Shown: positions 21,500 through 34,540 of the stretch, one piece after another | How the letters are laid out: each line of letters opens with the position of its first letter | Numbering within the stretch: the stretch's first letter is position 1 | DNA from: Leuctra nigra | Lineage: Eukaryota; Arthropoda; Insecta; Plecoptera; Leuctridae | DNA: 64,000 nt | Direction of reading: 5' to 3' | Assembly (NCBI GenBank): GCA_934045905.1 | Contig: OW203762.1 | Coordinates: 23,468,345 to 23,532,344 of the forward strand | Notes under the pieces: model-generated | Seen by the model: the letters and a program-made list of their open reading frames with translations, nothing else | Databases searched by the model: none | Told to the model about the DNA's origin: nothing | Position numbers and translations under genes: made by a program

Positions 21500-22505
21500 G
21501 TGATCACGTGACATGCTGACCAGCCGCCATGACACTCCCGATCACGTGACTGCTGACCAGCCGCCATGACACTCCTCGTGAACACGTGACTGCTGACCAG
21601 CAGCCATGACACTCTCATGACCACGTGACTGCTGACCAGCAGCCATGACACTCCTCATGATCACGTGACATGCTGACCAGCCGCCATGACACTCTCATGA
21701 ACACGTGACTGCTGACCAGCCGCCATGACACTCTCATGACCACGTGACTGCTGACCAGCAGCCATGACACTCCTCATGATCACGTGACTGCTGACCAGCC
21801 GCCATGACACTCTCATGAACACGTGACTGCTGACCAGCCGCCATGACACTCTCATGAACACGTGACTGCTGACCAGCAGCCATGACACTCTCATGAACAC
21901 GTGACTGCTGACCAGCCGCCATGACACTCCTCATGATCACGTGACATGCTGACCAGCCGCCATGACACTCTCATGAACACGTGACTGCTGACCAGCCGCC
22001 ATGACACTCTCATGACCACGTGACATGCTGACCAGCCGCCATGACACTCTCATGAACACGTGACTGCTGACCAGCCGCCATGACACTCCTCGTAAACACG
22101 TGACTGCTGACCAGCCGCCATGACACTCTCATGACCACGTGACTGCTGACCAGCCGCCATGACACTCTCATGAACACGTGACTGCTGACCAGCCGCCATG
22201 ACACTCTCATGAACACGTGACTGCTGACCAGCCGCCATGACACTCCTCATGATCACGTGACATGCTGACCAGCCGCCATGACACTCCTCATGATCACGTG
22301 ACTGCTGACCAGCCGCCATGACACTCCTCATGAACACGTGACATGCTGACCAGCCGCCATGACACTCTCATGACCACGTGACATGCTGACCAGCCGCCAT
22401 GACACTCTCATGAACACGTGACATGCTGACCAGCCGCCATGACACTCTCATGACCACGTGACATGCTGACCAGCCGCCATGACACTCTCATGAACACGTG
22501 ACTGT
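21500..22505. repeat. minisatellite of about 25 units (39-42 bp), each with a CACGTG E-box
   Basis: Every unit reads approximately CTCATGAACACGTGACTGCT then GACCAGCCGCCATGACACT. The variants are GAA/GAT/GAC before CACGTG and an optional extra AT giving ACATGCT. Counting GACCAGC gives 25 units, and CACGTG occurs about 26 times. Because the basic unit is 39 bp (13 codons), long false frames arise in several readings. Units differ by only a few bases, so the array is young or homogenised. CACGTG is the palindromic site of bHLH proteins such as Myc/Max, MITF and CLOCK/CYCLE types, and the unit's GTCATGGCGGC (minus strand) resembles a YY1/Pho site. Confidence 0.95.
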
Positions 22506-22720
22506 TCATGCGCAGCGCTCTCTCTCTCATAGCGCAGGCGCAGTCTCGGTTTCAGTATCACTCACGCACGCACTTCTTCAAGAAGTTCCTGAGAAGAATT
22601 CTATAAGTGTTTGAACGCTTTTTACAATTCACTTAGAGCTATGTTTGTGTGAAGTACTGTTAATTAATTTTACATTATAAATCAGGAAACTAAACGTGTA
22701 AACAACAAACTATGACCAGC
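22506..22720 (+). promoter_or_regulatory. possible GC-richer promoter region
   Basis: Just after the E-box array lie ATGCGCAGC and GCGCAGGCGCAG, which resemble NRF-1-type palindromes. Next comes TTTCAGTATC, which fits an arthropod initiator (TCAGT). No coding exon downstream was recognised, so the assignment is tentative. Confidence 0.3.
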
Positions 22721-22780
22721 AGAAATTGTTGAAAAGAGCCGGAGTATCAGGAAAGTCAATACGTGCTCATGTATCAAGTT

Positions 22781-22900
22781 GGCTCAGGCGCACACACTGC
22801 AGGCCCGGGTTCGTTTCCCGCGGCCGTGTTCTAATCTCATGTGTGTTGTGCTTTTCCTCAACCGCGAGGCAAATACTTGGAAGGTTGCCTACAAAAATGC
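22781..22900 (+). mobile_element. diverged tRNA-derived SINE copy
   Basis: TTGGCTCAGGCGC (A-box-like), GCCCGGGTTCGTTTCCCGCG (B box) and a CAACCGCGAGGCAAATACTTGG body align with the SINE at 35813 but with many differences. Confidence 0.6.
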
Positions 22901-25645
22901 CGTTTTGGTGTTGATGTATGAGTTTCTTACGAGCTATTTACAGGCTTCTTGATCGAGATTATTTTCCAGGTTTTCCTCAATTGAGGGCAATTATTTAGTA
23001 AGGTTCCTTAAACTAATGAATCAGTACCTTCCATCCTTCCCAATTTATAAAAGTCTCAGCATCATTCCCAGACACGTTTTTGCCAACGCGTTGAGATTCT
23101 TTCGAGGATTCTTTCTTGTACGCACAATTAGTAACCGGCTAGACTGGAATGTTTTTTGGTATAAACCTTTATTTTCTGTGGTTAAAACTTCGGAATTTGT
23201 AACCGACATCAAGATAAATACACAATGCTTCGGCACGTATGTGTACGGTTACAAAATAACATTAACTACAACTAATAGAATTAAAATAGTAAGAACTTTT
23301 ATGTAAAAAGAGAATGCAGATAAATCAGTTCCCTATCAATTTATTTACAAAGATCAGGAATCATCTTTATTTACTCTCGTACAGTTCTTCTCGAGGGCGT
23401 TAGTAATGATTTCTGTAGCGATTAATTCTACCACTTAAATTGTTTCCAACACAACACTGTTCACCTCAACTGATTGTACGGCTTTCATCTGATCATCAAC
23501 GCTAAAGACATCTCCTCACAGAAGGCGCTTCCACTCGGCACGTAACAAAACGAAAGAATTGTTTGTCAAGAAGATTGGAATCAACAGAAGGTGGATTCGA
23601 GTCAATAAAATGGCGCATTTCATTCGTCAAAGATTGTTATTTTACTTTTCAAACTCATCTTATTGTATCACTTGCTTGGAATTGTGAGCTGGCAACTGTA
23701 CAGGCATGAATATGAACTGCGGTTGTTTTGTAAAAGTTTAGACGCCGTGAAAAGAACGGATCGCTGTTTAGTGATAATAATAATACCCGTCGAGTCCGAA
23801 TCAAATTATTATTGTTCATGTTCCGCAAAACAATACTTGTAACAACGTTGCACTTGGGAGTGAATATCTATGCATTATTTTTTATAGTTAAACAGTTAGA
23901 AAAAATGGAGCTTCCACTATAATCACTGCCCTATATTAGTTGTAATAGTAATGTATTATTGTTTCACCCAATGCTCGGGGTCATTGTATTTTGTTGGCGA
24001 TCGAAGAGAAACTATGAGGAATGTTACTGTTGAAATATATTTTCGCTTGGCAATGAGTGATTCTTTTTTGACAGCATGACATTTGAAACATTAAGCAGTG
24101 CATACTTTCATTTCATTAACACTTTCTTTTAATTAGAACGATATTTGTGAATACTTTTAATAAATAAGTTTCATTTCATTGTGTCCTATCGTTCAAGAAA
24201 TACAAACAAAAATAATAGAAAATTCTTCTTTTATCTTCGCGATTTCATAGATGTCATTTATAAAACAAATAATCTGTCAAATTGCTACTGAAAAATGCAC
24301 AATTGGTGACGGAAATATGACAGTGTGCCACATAACAATAAAACAATTTATCATCACTTCCTTACCTAACTTACCTTTACTAACTTTTTGCATACGAAAA
24401 GTACAGTATTTTACAATTCAATTTAAAAATAATTAATGAAAAGACCCGAATTTATACTATACGTTTGTATATCAAATCTTCCTTATGAACTTTGTTAAAT
24501 TAGAGCTAATGTAATTATCAAACAACAAATTACATGCACGTTCATTTATTTATTTTACATTTGTTACTTGTGTAATTAGACGCTTTACTAATAAGAATGT
24601 CTTTCTATCGGTGCAACTAGTAGGTGACAGTTCTGATGATCATAATACGAGCCTCTGTAACTCTATGTGCTCAGATGTAGGTATAATCATCTGCAGCTCA
24701 ATTAGCACTATCCAATGAGAGTTATTATGCACCGACTGCATCGACTGCAGTTCTGCCTGCAGTAAATTGCATCAACGATCTCCAAGATGTTACACAGCAT
24801 GTGAGAAGAAAGTAATAACCAATTATAATATGAGTCTATGAGAATTATTATACATAGGTCGACGATTAATTAATAGAAATGTGTTTAATTAGATAAGTGC
24901 AGACAATAAGTGCGAACGAATAGCATCATTACTCATTTCAAGCGTAATTTTCTTGTTACCTACTTGTGTTTTGCTTATTGATGAACTAAGCACAATGCAC
25001 TTTTTGAAAAAAAATGCATTTTGTTTTTTTAATGCCTCTATACTTGGGAAAATCATTGACCATAATTTTATATGACCACGGTATTTTCATTCAGGATACA
25101 AAATCTGGGGGACCTGCACAATTTTAAGTGGGCTGGAAAATAGAATAGGGAAAGATTTCAAAATTTAATGAATCCTGTTTTAGGCGCTTTTGAAACATAT
25201 AATTGAAAGTATTTTTAGGGTATCAACGACATTGGAACAATAATAAGTTCACTTAGCCAACAGTAAAAACGGTAGTTGAACAAAACAGATTACCTGCTGA
25301 TCAGGTTTTTTGACATTCAATCCTTGTTATTATCAAATGAAAATATGAGAGCTCATTTTATATAGATTTAAATTTAGCAGGCTACATCGAGAACCGGTAT
25401 TAATGTCTGGGTATCGTCGGATGATACCAACAATTCTTGATAAGCTAATCCGCTACATTTGAATTACGTTTTTACTTTAGCCAAATGTACAATAATTTTT
25501 TAGACATCTTTACAATTCTTAGGCTTCAATACAGTGCAATTTAAACCTGACTCCATCTAGTTTTACACAGAAACCTACATTCTCATAATGCAATTTATAT
25601 ATACCATTTTATGTTTTGATTATGATTTCGGACCTAGAGCCCTTG
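22901..25645. other. AT-rich non-coding sequence
   Basis: No gene recognised. The open frames at 23016-23306 and 24251-24436 have no identifiable domain. Confidence 0.4.
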
Positions 25646-25669
25646 CCCCCCCCCCCCCCCCCCCCCCCC
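25646..25669 (+). repeat. poly-C run, 24 bp
   Basis: Uninterrupted C on the plus strand, one of seven such runs of 12 or more in the window. Confidence 0.95.
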
Positions 25670-27589
25670 TCCGAATACTGACTGCATTAGACGAATGTGA
25701 TGATTCTCACCCAATCAAGTTTCCACGATGAACAAATGAAACGCACAGAGTGTATGCTAATGGACAAGGAACGCATTGGAGAGAGCTGTGTTGATCTATA
25801 ATAGGACGTATCGAGTAATTAACCTTGTTCAATGTAACATCTCAACATAATCTCAATAGAACGAAACTACAAACTTCAACTTGACAATCTTCAACTTGAC
25901 AACACGGAACCACTTGTTGTTATTCATAAATATTCGCGAGACATTGTCGCGATTTGACACCAAGACATTATGTTCCTTATTTATGTCGCCGAACGAAATA
26001 TGTGGGTAGTTTGAGTTTACTGTTCATAGATTAGATTAGAGTCAATTAGATATCTTCACTCTACCTACCTAATCAAGTTACAAATTCCGCAGGAATATTG
26101 ATGCAGGATACCAATTACTTTGTTATTTTAGTTTTTCAAATTGGACAACTTGAAACGAACATTTCTTATGAAATTTTGCTAATATTATGAAAACATACGA
26201 TTATTATATCCCTTATTTGAGGACAAAGTTTGATTTCGAGGTCTAAATGAATATATAAAATGTATTTTCCTCATAACCCCTCCTTTCCAAATAGGTACAA
26301 AACATTTATCATTTACACCAAACCAATGAACTAGCTCTGTAGTCGTCTATAAACACTCTTCAAAATGCAATGAATGATTCACTAACATCCTCGAGCATTT
26401 AATTACCATTTTCAGTTTCAACTATTATTATTTTGTTATAATTGTGTAACAGTTTTATATGACGCTAATTATAGGGTGCTATATGGCGATTATTTTTCGT
26501 TCTCACTTTTTATTTAGCGTATGGTGTACCCACCTCCAAGTGTTTCTACCATTTTATACATTGTGCTCTTATGAGAGAGACAGTAAGAACACTTGAAGGT
26601 GGGTGTACATACATATCACCAGGTCCGACGATTCAATGAAATATTAATAAATGTAAATATTATCATATTTAAATATATTGCACAATATAATTAATGTGGA
26701 TTAAAGTTTTTCAAATGAAACCGCAACAGCTTACAATCACATTCTTTGTCCTTTTGTTGTAACAAAAACTATTATCCCTGTTTAGTAACTTAAAATTTGT
26801 ATTATCAGGTTTCAAAAGTGTTAATCATGAAGAAGTTCGAAACAAAATTCTAAAAAAAATTAAATAAAAATAAATAATTGTCAAGTTAATTCCAAGTTGA
26901 ATAAAAATTAATCTAAAACAAAACAACTTCTCAAATTTTTTGTAAAGAGATCGCATTTCAATAGTTTGAAAAGTGCATTGAAAACCAGTGCAATTTAGCT
27001 AATTTATCGATTTGCTCTCAATAACGAGATCGCGATATTAGGACAGAGGTAACACCTACCTTGTTCTGTCACACCTGCCTAAATCTCTTGTTTTCTAGAC
27101 CACAGTCACGTTGTCCGTTGAAGAGAAGATTGGTCACAATCGTAAATCAATTCACTAACACAAACCAGAATCCAAGACGCTCGTTTATAACTCACTGAAG
27201 TTAAAATAATCACATTGTCACAAAAGATCACAACTGTCAATTTAGTCAAAACACAAATACAAATATTTTCTTTAGACAGATTTTGCTGGACGTCAAACCG
27301 GAGAGATTAATATCAACAGGTTGATAGTTAAAGCTGATAATCACTTAACGACACATGTAACAATTAAAGCTGATGACCACAGCTCGAAATTGATAGTTAA
27401 ATTTGATAATCACAAAGCTCAACTTGACATTGACGAAACGCCAAATTTTAAATTGTAATTCGACCTTGACTGCGCGACAAATTGACTTCTATTCTTCCAC
27501 CTCACACGATGTCGAGGATGTCCAGCGAAGTAGAGAGCCAACCAACATCTAGCGACGTCCATGTCCATGCAGAGTGAGCCATCCTCCGT
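25670..27589. other. non-coding stretch with one MITE and short degenerate repeats
   Basis: It contains the MITE at 26525-26608. Between 27318 and 27425 the phrase GATAGTTAAAGCTGATAATC recurs three times in degenerate form at roughly 35-45-bp spacing. No gene. Confidence 0.4.
26525..26608. mobile_element. short palindromic MITE, second copy of the 14421 family
   Basis: It matches 14421-14504 in reverse complement, including the central TATACATTGTGCTCTTATGA. Confidence 0.7.
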
Positions 27590-27610
27590 CCCCCCCCCCC
27601 CCCCCCCCCC
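27590..27610 (+). repeat. poly-C run, 21 bp
   Basis: Uninterrupted C followed by a short TCTCTTTC tract. Confidence 0.95.
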
Positions 27611-29592
27611 TCTCTTTCACTCTTCCGATACGCTCTGGCTGAAGGCACGAAGAAGATCGCGCCGGTTCTTCCGGTCATCATATTTACAAAGTCAGCTCAC
27701 TGAGAATAATCAGCATTTTGAATATTATTAATGGAGCAAAGTAGTATTGTAGTTTTTATTTTGAATTAATCATAAACGTTCTTGTAATACCAACTAGTTT
27801 ACTCGCCTGTTCGGGCGTTGAAATCTTCGAGTAGGAACTGTTAGGCTGTGCTAATATTCAAGGTTTTTATTAAATATAAATGAAAAATGACATAATTTCA
27901 AGAACGACAATTCATAGGTTGCATGTGATGTCATCTCATTGTTGCCTGCCGCCATCTTGGTGGCACGCAGAATAGCTGTGATTCTCTGCTTTTTTGACGA
28001 TATTTTTATAGTTAATGGATACCTGGGAAATTGTATAGGCTCCGGAGATATCTTTAGTACGAAGAGGAATCACTCACATTACAAAAATACATCGATTTAC
28101 CTCAATCTGACCCATCAACGTGCCAACGTTATGTCCGTCGTCAGGTGGAAAATTTAATAATTTTGCAATGCTGATAAGACAAAAGAAGTTCGAGCAAGCT
28201 ATGAATACAAAAATTCACCCTATGAGTCGTTTTACGTGATAGATGACTTGACAGCTTGACTCCCTTGTTTATGATTTTTGAGGATGAATGATTATGAATA
28301 TGTTGCATACATTTATTAATTACCTTTGACCATCTTCGGAGGTAATTGGTGAATACATTTTAATAACTTCGATATACGACACTCTAGTTTTAGTATAAAT
28401 AGTTGTAAGATTTTATCATTATTCTAAATTAATTATGAAGAATTAAAAGGTGTGAAAGATGGTTGCCTTCTCTATTAGTTAGAAGTTATTAGTGTTTTTG
28501 TGTGTATCTGTATTTATTACCTACTAATAAAAAAAAACTTCCCATATTTATCGACACAACGACTGGAAATCGAACCCAGGCCTCCGAAATGAAGGAATTA
28601 TCAACGTGGACCAACGAGATGAGCCAATGATGAAGTTATATTTTGTCGCTAAGAGAGTAAAGAACATTTAAAACTATTTTTACCTACTTAAAGCTAATAA
28701 ATTTAAGACTGTGATGAAACAAATCGTTTTAATGCGGTGATTTCTATTCAGGGAGGAGTGCAGAAGAACCAGTACAAATTTGGCCCCAAGTGAGAATTAA
28801 ATTCGAACATGATACCACAAAATATTTAGTTTCGCATTTTGATTAATTACCGTAAACTATAAACATTGTTGTTTAAGACCATTAAATAGTCTGCAAACTG
28901 GAAAATCTTCTCCGCTCAAAAAAATGAATTGCTGCCGGCTTTTCTTTACTCGCTTGTAATTGCCTATGTGTAATAATAAGGCATCAGCAAGGCGACAGAA
29001 TCCTTCTCAAATGCATCCATTTAGGTTATCTATAACTTGTTATTTTTTAGCACGCGAGTTAAAGATGTTAGATTACAAACTCACTTCAGCTTTTCTGAGT
29101 ATTTGACAGTTTTAAAGGTCAACCTGAGGCATTGGATATCAAAGAGAATAGCCACCAAAACAAATGTAGAATACTAATTAAAAATATGATACATACATAA
29201 TTATATTAAAACACATTAGGTATGTTAAGAGAGAAAATAAAATTCAATTATTTCAAACAACTTGTCATTTTTAATGTAGTAAACTTCCAAACAAATTTGG
29301 TTAACTATCTGTTCTTCGCTAAAATTGGCTAAAATATAAATCATACGACAGGTTTGCTACGTATGTTGAAGAATGTTATAAGAAGAATGATCTACCAATT
29401 AAAAATGAAGAAAGCAATTAAAAGTCACATAACTTATCTGTAATATCGAAAACATGATGACCTGTAATTTTAATAGAATTCAATTTAATAAACTGAGAAG
29501 AAATACCCTGCTACATTTTAAACAGTTGATTTGGACTGTATTGCCATGGCAACAACCAATGACATTTCATGAGTGCATTTCTGGTTTTGAAA
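27611..29592. other. non-coding stretch with a SINE-like fragment
   Basis: On the minus strand at about 28555-28632 a tRNA-like head (TGGCTCATCTCGTTGG, then GGGTTCGATTTCC) suggests an old SINE. No gene. Confidence 0.35.
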
Positions 29593-29813
29593 GGGCCAGT
29601 ATTTTATACCCAACTACAAAACGTCACTCAAGGAATGCCATTGGTCGTTGACATGGCAATATAGTCCTAATCAGCTGTTTAAAATTTAGCAGAGTATTGA
29701 AAAACAGACCCAGTTTTTCAATAGTTAAGTTTAAACGAACATTCAAGGAAAGCTATTGGTTGTTGGCATGGTAATATAGGTTTAAAATTTAGCAGAGTAT
29801 TGAAAAACTGACC
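29593..29813. mobile_element. two tandem GGGCCAGT-type MITEs
   Basis: Two units (about 29593-29712 and 29706-29813) each begin near GGGCCAGT or GACCCAGTTTTTCAATA and end at GTATTGAAAAACAGACC/CTGACC. Each contains TTGACATGGCAATATAG or TTGGCATGGTAATATAG. A single copy lies at 55939-56060. Confidence 0.65.
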
Positions 29814-30354
29814 ATAACACGTTTTATTTTCCTATTTTTATTTAATTTTTTTATTTGTTTGTTTTATTTCTTAAGGTTTACCTGGTAATTTTGCAAGTAT
29901 TAAGGGGCCACTAACAAGCTTCCATCTAGGTATGTAACATCCCTGGTCTCTCGTCTCCCAGCTATCCTGCAATCATGCACCACGTGACTTGACACCTGTT
30001 GCGCTGTGAATCATGACGCGGCTGTTCTACCCAGAAGCACACGGAAATGAAATGAACGTAAATGCCGAGCCATATGGCACCCCGACGAGGATAATACCCG
30101 CCATGTGCGCAGTCGCAGATCAACACCGGCTACCGGAATAGATTCATTTACAACGTCATTAAAATACTCCGTTTCTTCATACGTGACGACACATTCCATT
30201 TCATTTCATTATGTTTGCAAATTCACTGCCAACATAAACATAATCCTCATAAACCAATTTTTTAATCGAGAGTAAATTTTCCGCAATTATACAAACATTT
30301 AATTTCGTATTAATTATGTTTCAAAGATTAATCCTGTTATTCATAAATTTTGTA
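29814..30354. other. non-coding stretch
   Basis: No gene or named repeat was recognised. The frame at 30011-30199 (minus) has no domain. Confidence 0.4.
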
Positions 30355-30833
30355 CCTCAGAGGTAGAAAGTCCGAAGTCCATTTTCTCGATTGTGTTACA
30401 CACTTTTGGAATTATGCTGTATCAATTGCCATTTGATTGACGTCAACAAATACAGTTATTGATGCATTCTTTTAAACAATCATGTCACCTTTAAGACGGC
30501 TGAGTAGTGAGTTTGACCTTGAATAGTTTTTTTGATCGATTTTTATCAATATCTTTTACCAGTGTAATTGTTAATAAAAAGGTTTTGTACGAGTCTTCAG
30601 AACAGTTCAATGAAATTAATTTCATAGATTGGAATGAATTATTATTTTTATTATGTCCTACAGACGTTTAGTGCCTGAAAATTAGTAAAAATATGGTACT
30701 AAATGTATGTAGGAAAAAATTAAATTAATAGTAGCCCATTCAAAGCTATGAAATTATTTCATAGCAGAAATATTGGTTTTTGAGCTCACCTCAACAATCA
30801 TTGATTTGGACATCCGCCCTTCTACCTCTGAGG
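30355..30833. mobile_element. foldback element, CCTCAGAGGTAGAA ends, TA duplication
   Basis: The ends CCTCAGAGGTAGAA and TTCTACCTCTGAGG are perfect inverted repeats between TA dinucleotides (30353-30354 and 30834-30835). Starting at TTAA (30491) the interior matches one side of the TTAA element at 58944-59328, so a second element has inserted and then been rearranged. Related copies are at about 35579-35793 and 54955-55040. Confidence 0.7.
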
Positions 30834-30835
30834 TA

Positions 30836-33800
30836 CTGAATTTATTAATATGTTTTCAGTTTAAATATGAACTTCTCTAAACCAAGTTCGCTATTTTATG
30901 CGTATTTTGAACTCACGTCCTACTCAATATTTTGATAATTCTACCGTTATAATCAAAAGTCAGATTCGCATTGGCTTCTCCATCTCTCAACTAGTATGTA
31001 ATTTTAAAAGTAAACTTTGAGCAACTTTCAAAAATGTTGATTGATTGAATGATAAAATATGATGAGGGCAGTGGCCAAAATGTTGCTAGTGGACGCGTCG
31101 CTTCGCCTTCTCAATTCCAGCTGTGATTTATACACTGTCGCCTCAAATCAAAACTCGTTTTCTTCATAATGGGCGAGTAAGAGGACAGATCTGGTTCAGG
31201 AATGTACGAAATAACTTTTAATGAACAGCACAACGAGTTACTGAAGGTAATAAACCCACCAGAATTAGAGAGTTATACACCAAGCCATTTTACATTTTAT
31301 TTTAGTGAAGTTTATTTAAAAAAAAAACACTGCCATTCAAAAATGGTTGCCACAAGAACACAGTATAACGGAAATTAAAACTAATAAACTATGTGAAACA
31401 TGGATAGGCAGTGGTGGCCGTTTGTTCCGATGAATGTGCTGGTGGCCCTGATAAGGGCCGTTCGCGTCGTTTCGAAGGAGTTACTTCCTTCATCTTCTGG
31501 CGGCGACTGTGAAACATTTTCATAAACATTTGAAAACAACAAATCGCTAAATAACGAAAAATGATAAAACTGTATGTCGACTATAATCAACATACAGAGA
31601 GATCACCATACAGATTATACGGAGTTTGCAATCGAACTCTTTAAATCCTTAATACAAGTTTTTTTTATATAAAAACTTATTTACTGCCTAGTTTAAATTT
31701 ACTATAAAACCACTTTCAAAAAGTTTTATAGTGCCCCTGGGTCAAAAAAATAAGCTATACATGATAACTACAAATTATTATTGTATTTGCAATCAATTAT
31801 CACGGTTAATTAATAATGAAGACTTTTACAGTTCATAGTGTTGATGGGTGTTGATTGCCGCGCTATTTCTGAGTCAATTCCCCTCCCATTAAACCATATA
31901 AAACATAACAGATCTTTTGAAACTAAAGACAGTTCGAAAAGGTATTATTGAAAATGGTTTCTATGATGCGTCACTCGTGCATGGAGAGTAATTGTTGCTA
32001 TGGGCGGGGAACTCCAATTTCAAGATAACTAGTGGAGTTTTCTGCATCGAGTTTTCGAGGACTTTTGTATTTTATTTCACGGCTTGTTGTGCAGCGGGTG
32101 ATCTGGTGAAATGGATGATTTCGTGCAGAAAGAAAAAGTATTTATGAGTTATAATAAGAATAAGGAGACATGACGAGGAAGAATGTTTCTAGGAAGACAA
32201 AATTGATTTAATTTCTTTCGGAGCGTTATTGAGTTAGATGTACAGTCACGGAAATATGTTCAGCTACTTGACACTTATGACTTGTGCTATTAAGCTCTAA
32301 GGGTATTTGTAGCAATTTTGAATAATAATTTCGACCTTTACCTATACTCGCAAATCATAAAAGTCGAAATATTAGGACGGCTTTGCGGCTGTTTTATGAA
32401 CCTCCGGAATTGTCCACATTTTACTAGCCTTTCTTTCTCTACTCTGGTGTGTTCAATTATGGAAACAAGCTACCGAGATTTGCCATTGAGGTAGAAATTA
32501 CTATGTCTACTATGTTGTTAGAAATTACATTCAGGATAGTGACCACAGTGACCGTCGCTGTAAGAAAGGCCATTTTATTTGTTTGATCGGGCATTTTCAA
32601 CGAATATGTGTGGGACCTGTCCAGCTATCTATTTAGTTCCTACCAACTCTTGAAATATTTTAAGAATATAATTTCTTATGGGGATATTTTGGTTTTTCGA
32701 TACCAGCATGAGGAAGATTCAAGAATTTAAAGTTATTTTCTATATGAAACGGTAATGTTAAATAACTAGTACTTTTATCTCTCAACGTGGCACAGAACAA
32801 GTTATGGTAATGTTTGATCTTTGTTTACCTTAAACAGGAAAATTACATGTGAAAAATCTCAACCTTTTTGACCGAACAACGTGGTTATAGTTACAAATTA
32901 TCAACGTATTACTTTCAATAAATCAAGGACCTAACATACGTCATGTAAGCATCTAACTTGTATTATTTCAAGTTTGGATGTCGCCCAAAATCAACCGGTT
33001 CCACCGAAGTCAGAGATAGAGCTCCAATAAAACGATTAAACTGTAATTAAAATAATCCAACCAATGAGAAAGCTGGAATACTGAAATAGCGCATGGCTCA
33101 CATTTCACTTGAAGTTGGCTAAATGTCAAATTCATACATTTAAAACCCTACTGAGGTTCAATATTCAAGATGTTGTAATTCAAAGTTTTTTTCCCCCCAG
33201 TGCTGTATACAATATGAAATAACAATCATGACATTTACGTGAGCCTATAAGCAAAACTTGTGCCATGGCTTGTTTTTATTTAACAATGGTATCGGAATCT
33301 AGTAACTAAAATAAAATAAATGGTCATCCTCAAGCTTCCTATAAAGACGTCTCAAAAATTTCCGTGCCGATAAGCAAAATACTTGGCTGCCATTTTACAC
33401 GATGTATAGGCTTATTGGATTCAAATTACATTTAAACATAGTGCTTAAACACATAACAAATATCTGAAATCATATATTTATCCTACATTTATATTTGCAA
33501 AAACTCGCTCAATTTGTAACAGTGAAAGTAACTGTCTTCTCGTCACCTTTCTAACCATAATGCATCATTACAAGCAAAACTCGATAAATCGTAGCATGCT
33601 TTCATCTCTTCTCTGCTTATCCATAATGCAAGATTTACATAACAATGTGGCTAATCGCAAGTGGCTTGCGGTCGGTTACACAATGACTCGACAACTTCAC
33701 GGATGATTGCGATTAGCCCTGCGCAATGCAGTCGGGTGATTGGTGTGCACACGTGTCAATCATCGAGCAATCATCGGGGGTAGGTGTCATTGTGTCGTAT

Positions 33801-34130
33801 TGGAACTGAAGAAGTATTGATGACAGAAGAGCACTTGAAATTATTACTATGTTACTAGGAAAACGCTCTGTAACTGGTGTAACGCGATGATAAGCGAGCC
33901 TTCAGCGTTCAGATTTTCCATCAGTAAAGCAGAGTATAAACTATATAAATAATTTTCCGGTGAAACATTGAAACCGATCTTGCTACAAATCAATATGTAA
34001 ATTAACAAGAGTAATTAATACTTTTTTTAGAAAAAATGGTCTGACTTTTTTTAACTTGTAGGTAATGCGAAAAGAATACGCACTAAAAAGAGTAGACATT
34101 CGAGCCAGTGGCGTATAACCTCAGATTTTG
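30836..34130. other. AT-rich non-coding sequence
   Basis: No gene recognised. A fragment of the TACTAGGAAAACGCTC repeat family lies at about 33851-33912. The small frame at 31381-31593 has no domain. Confidence 0.4.
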
Positions 34131-34170
34131 CCCCCCCCCCCCATTAGGATACTTTTAGCCCCCCCCCCCC
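34131..34170 (+). repeat. paired poly-C runs (12 and 12 bp)
   Basis: Two C12 runs (34131-34142 and 34159-34170) are separated by ATTAGGATACTTTTAG. Similar phrases lead into both (TTTTGCCC and TTTTAGCCC), suggesting a small tandem duplication. Confidence 0.9.
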
Positions 34171-34511
34171 TTACTTTTTCATTGCCTATACCGTAAAAAT
34201 CTTTATTAAAAATATGTACATACATTTTTAAAAAATATTTGACACTTTTTCAATTACTATTATGAATCCAGTTGAGTACTGTGAATTTCTTTAGTATAAG
34301 GTAGGTAATATTAGAAGGTATAACCTCCCGTCCGATTTGGATCTGAGGAAGGACCTCACAACAAAAAGTGTCCGGGCCGCGCAGGTCCAAAAAACGTTTC
34401 ACAAACAAATTAATGCAAACGAATTAATGCAAACAAATTAGATGCATTAATTCATCTAAATCCTTTAAATTACTACATTACCGATATTTTTCTTTAATGA
34501 TATTCATTCGA

Positions 34512-34540
34512 CCCCCCCCCCCCCCCCCCCCCTTCCCCCC
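34512..34540 (+). repeat. poly-C run, 21 bp plus C6
   Basis: C21, then TT, then C6. Confidence 0.95.

Noticed and set aside
21661..22337. Four overlapping minus-strand frames of 68-95 codons with repeated 13-residue motifs
   Set aside because: They arise only because the minisatellite unit is 39 bp. They occur in several frames at once and change frame wherever a unit gains bases.
21500..22505. CRISPR-like direct repeats
   Set aside because: The units are contiguous with no unique spacers, no leader or cas genes, and the sequence is clearly eukaryotic.
22574..22602. Heat-shock element (TTCAAGAAG and neighbouring GAA/TTC blocks)
   Set aside because: Only one properly spaced TTCnnGAA pair is present. 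The others break the 5-bp phasing, so chance is a better explanation.
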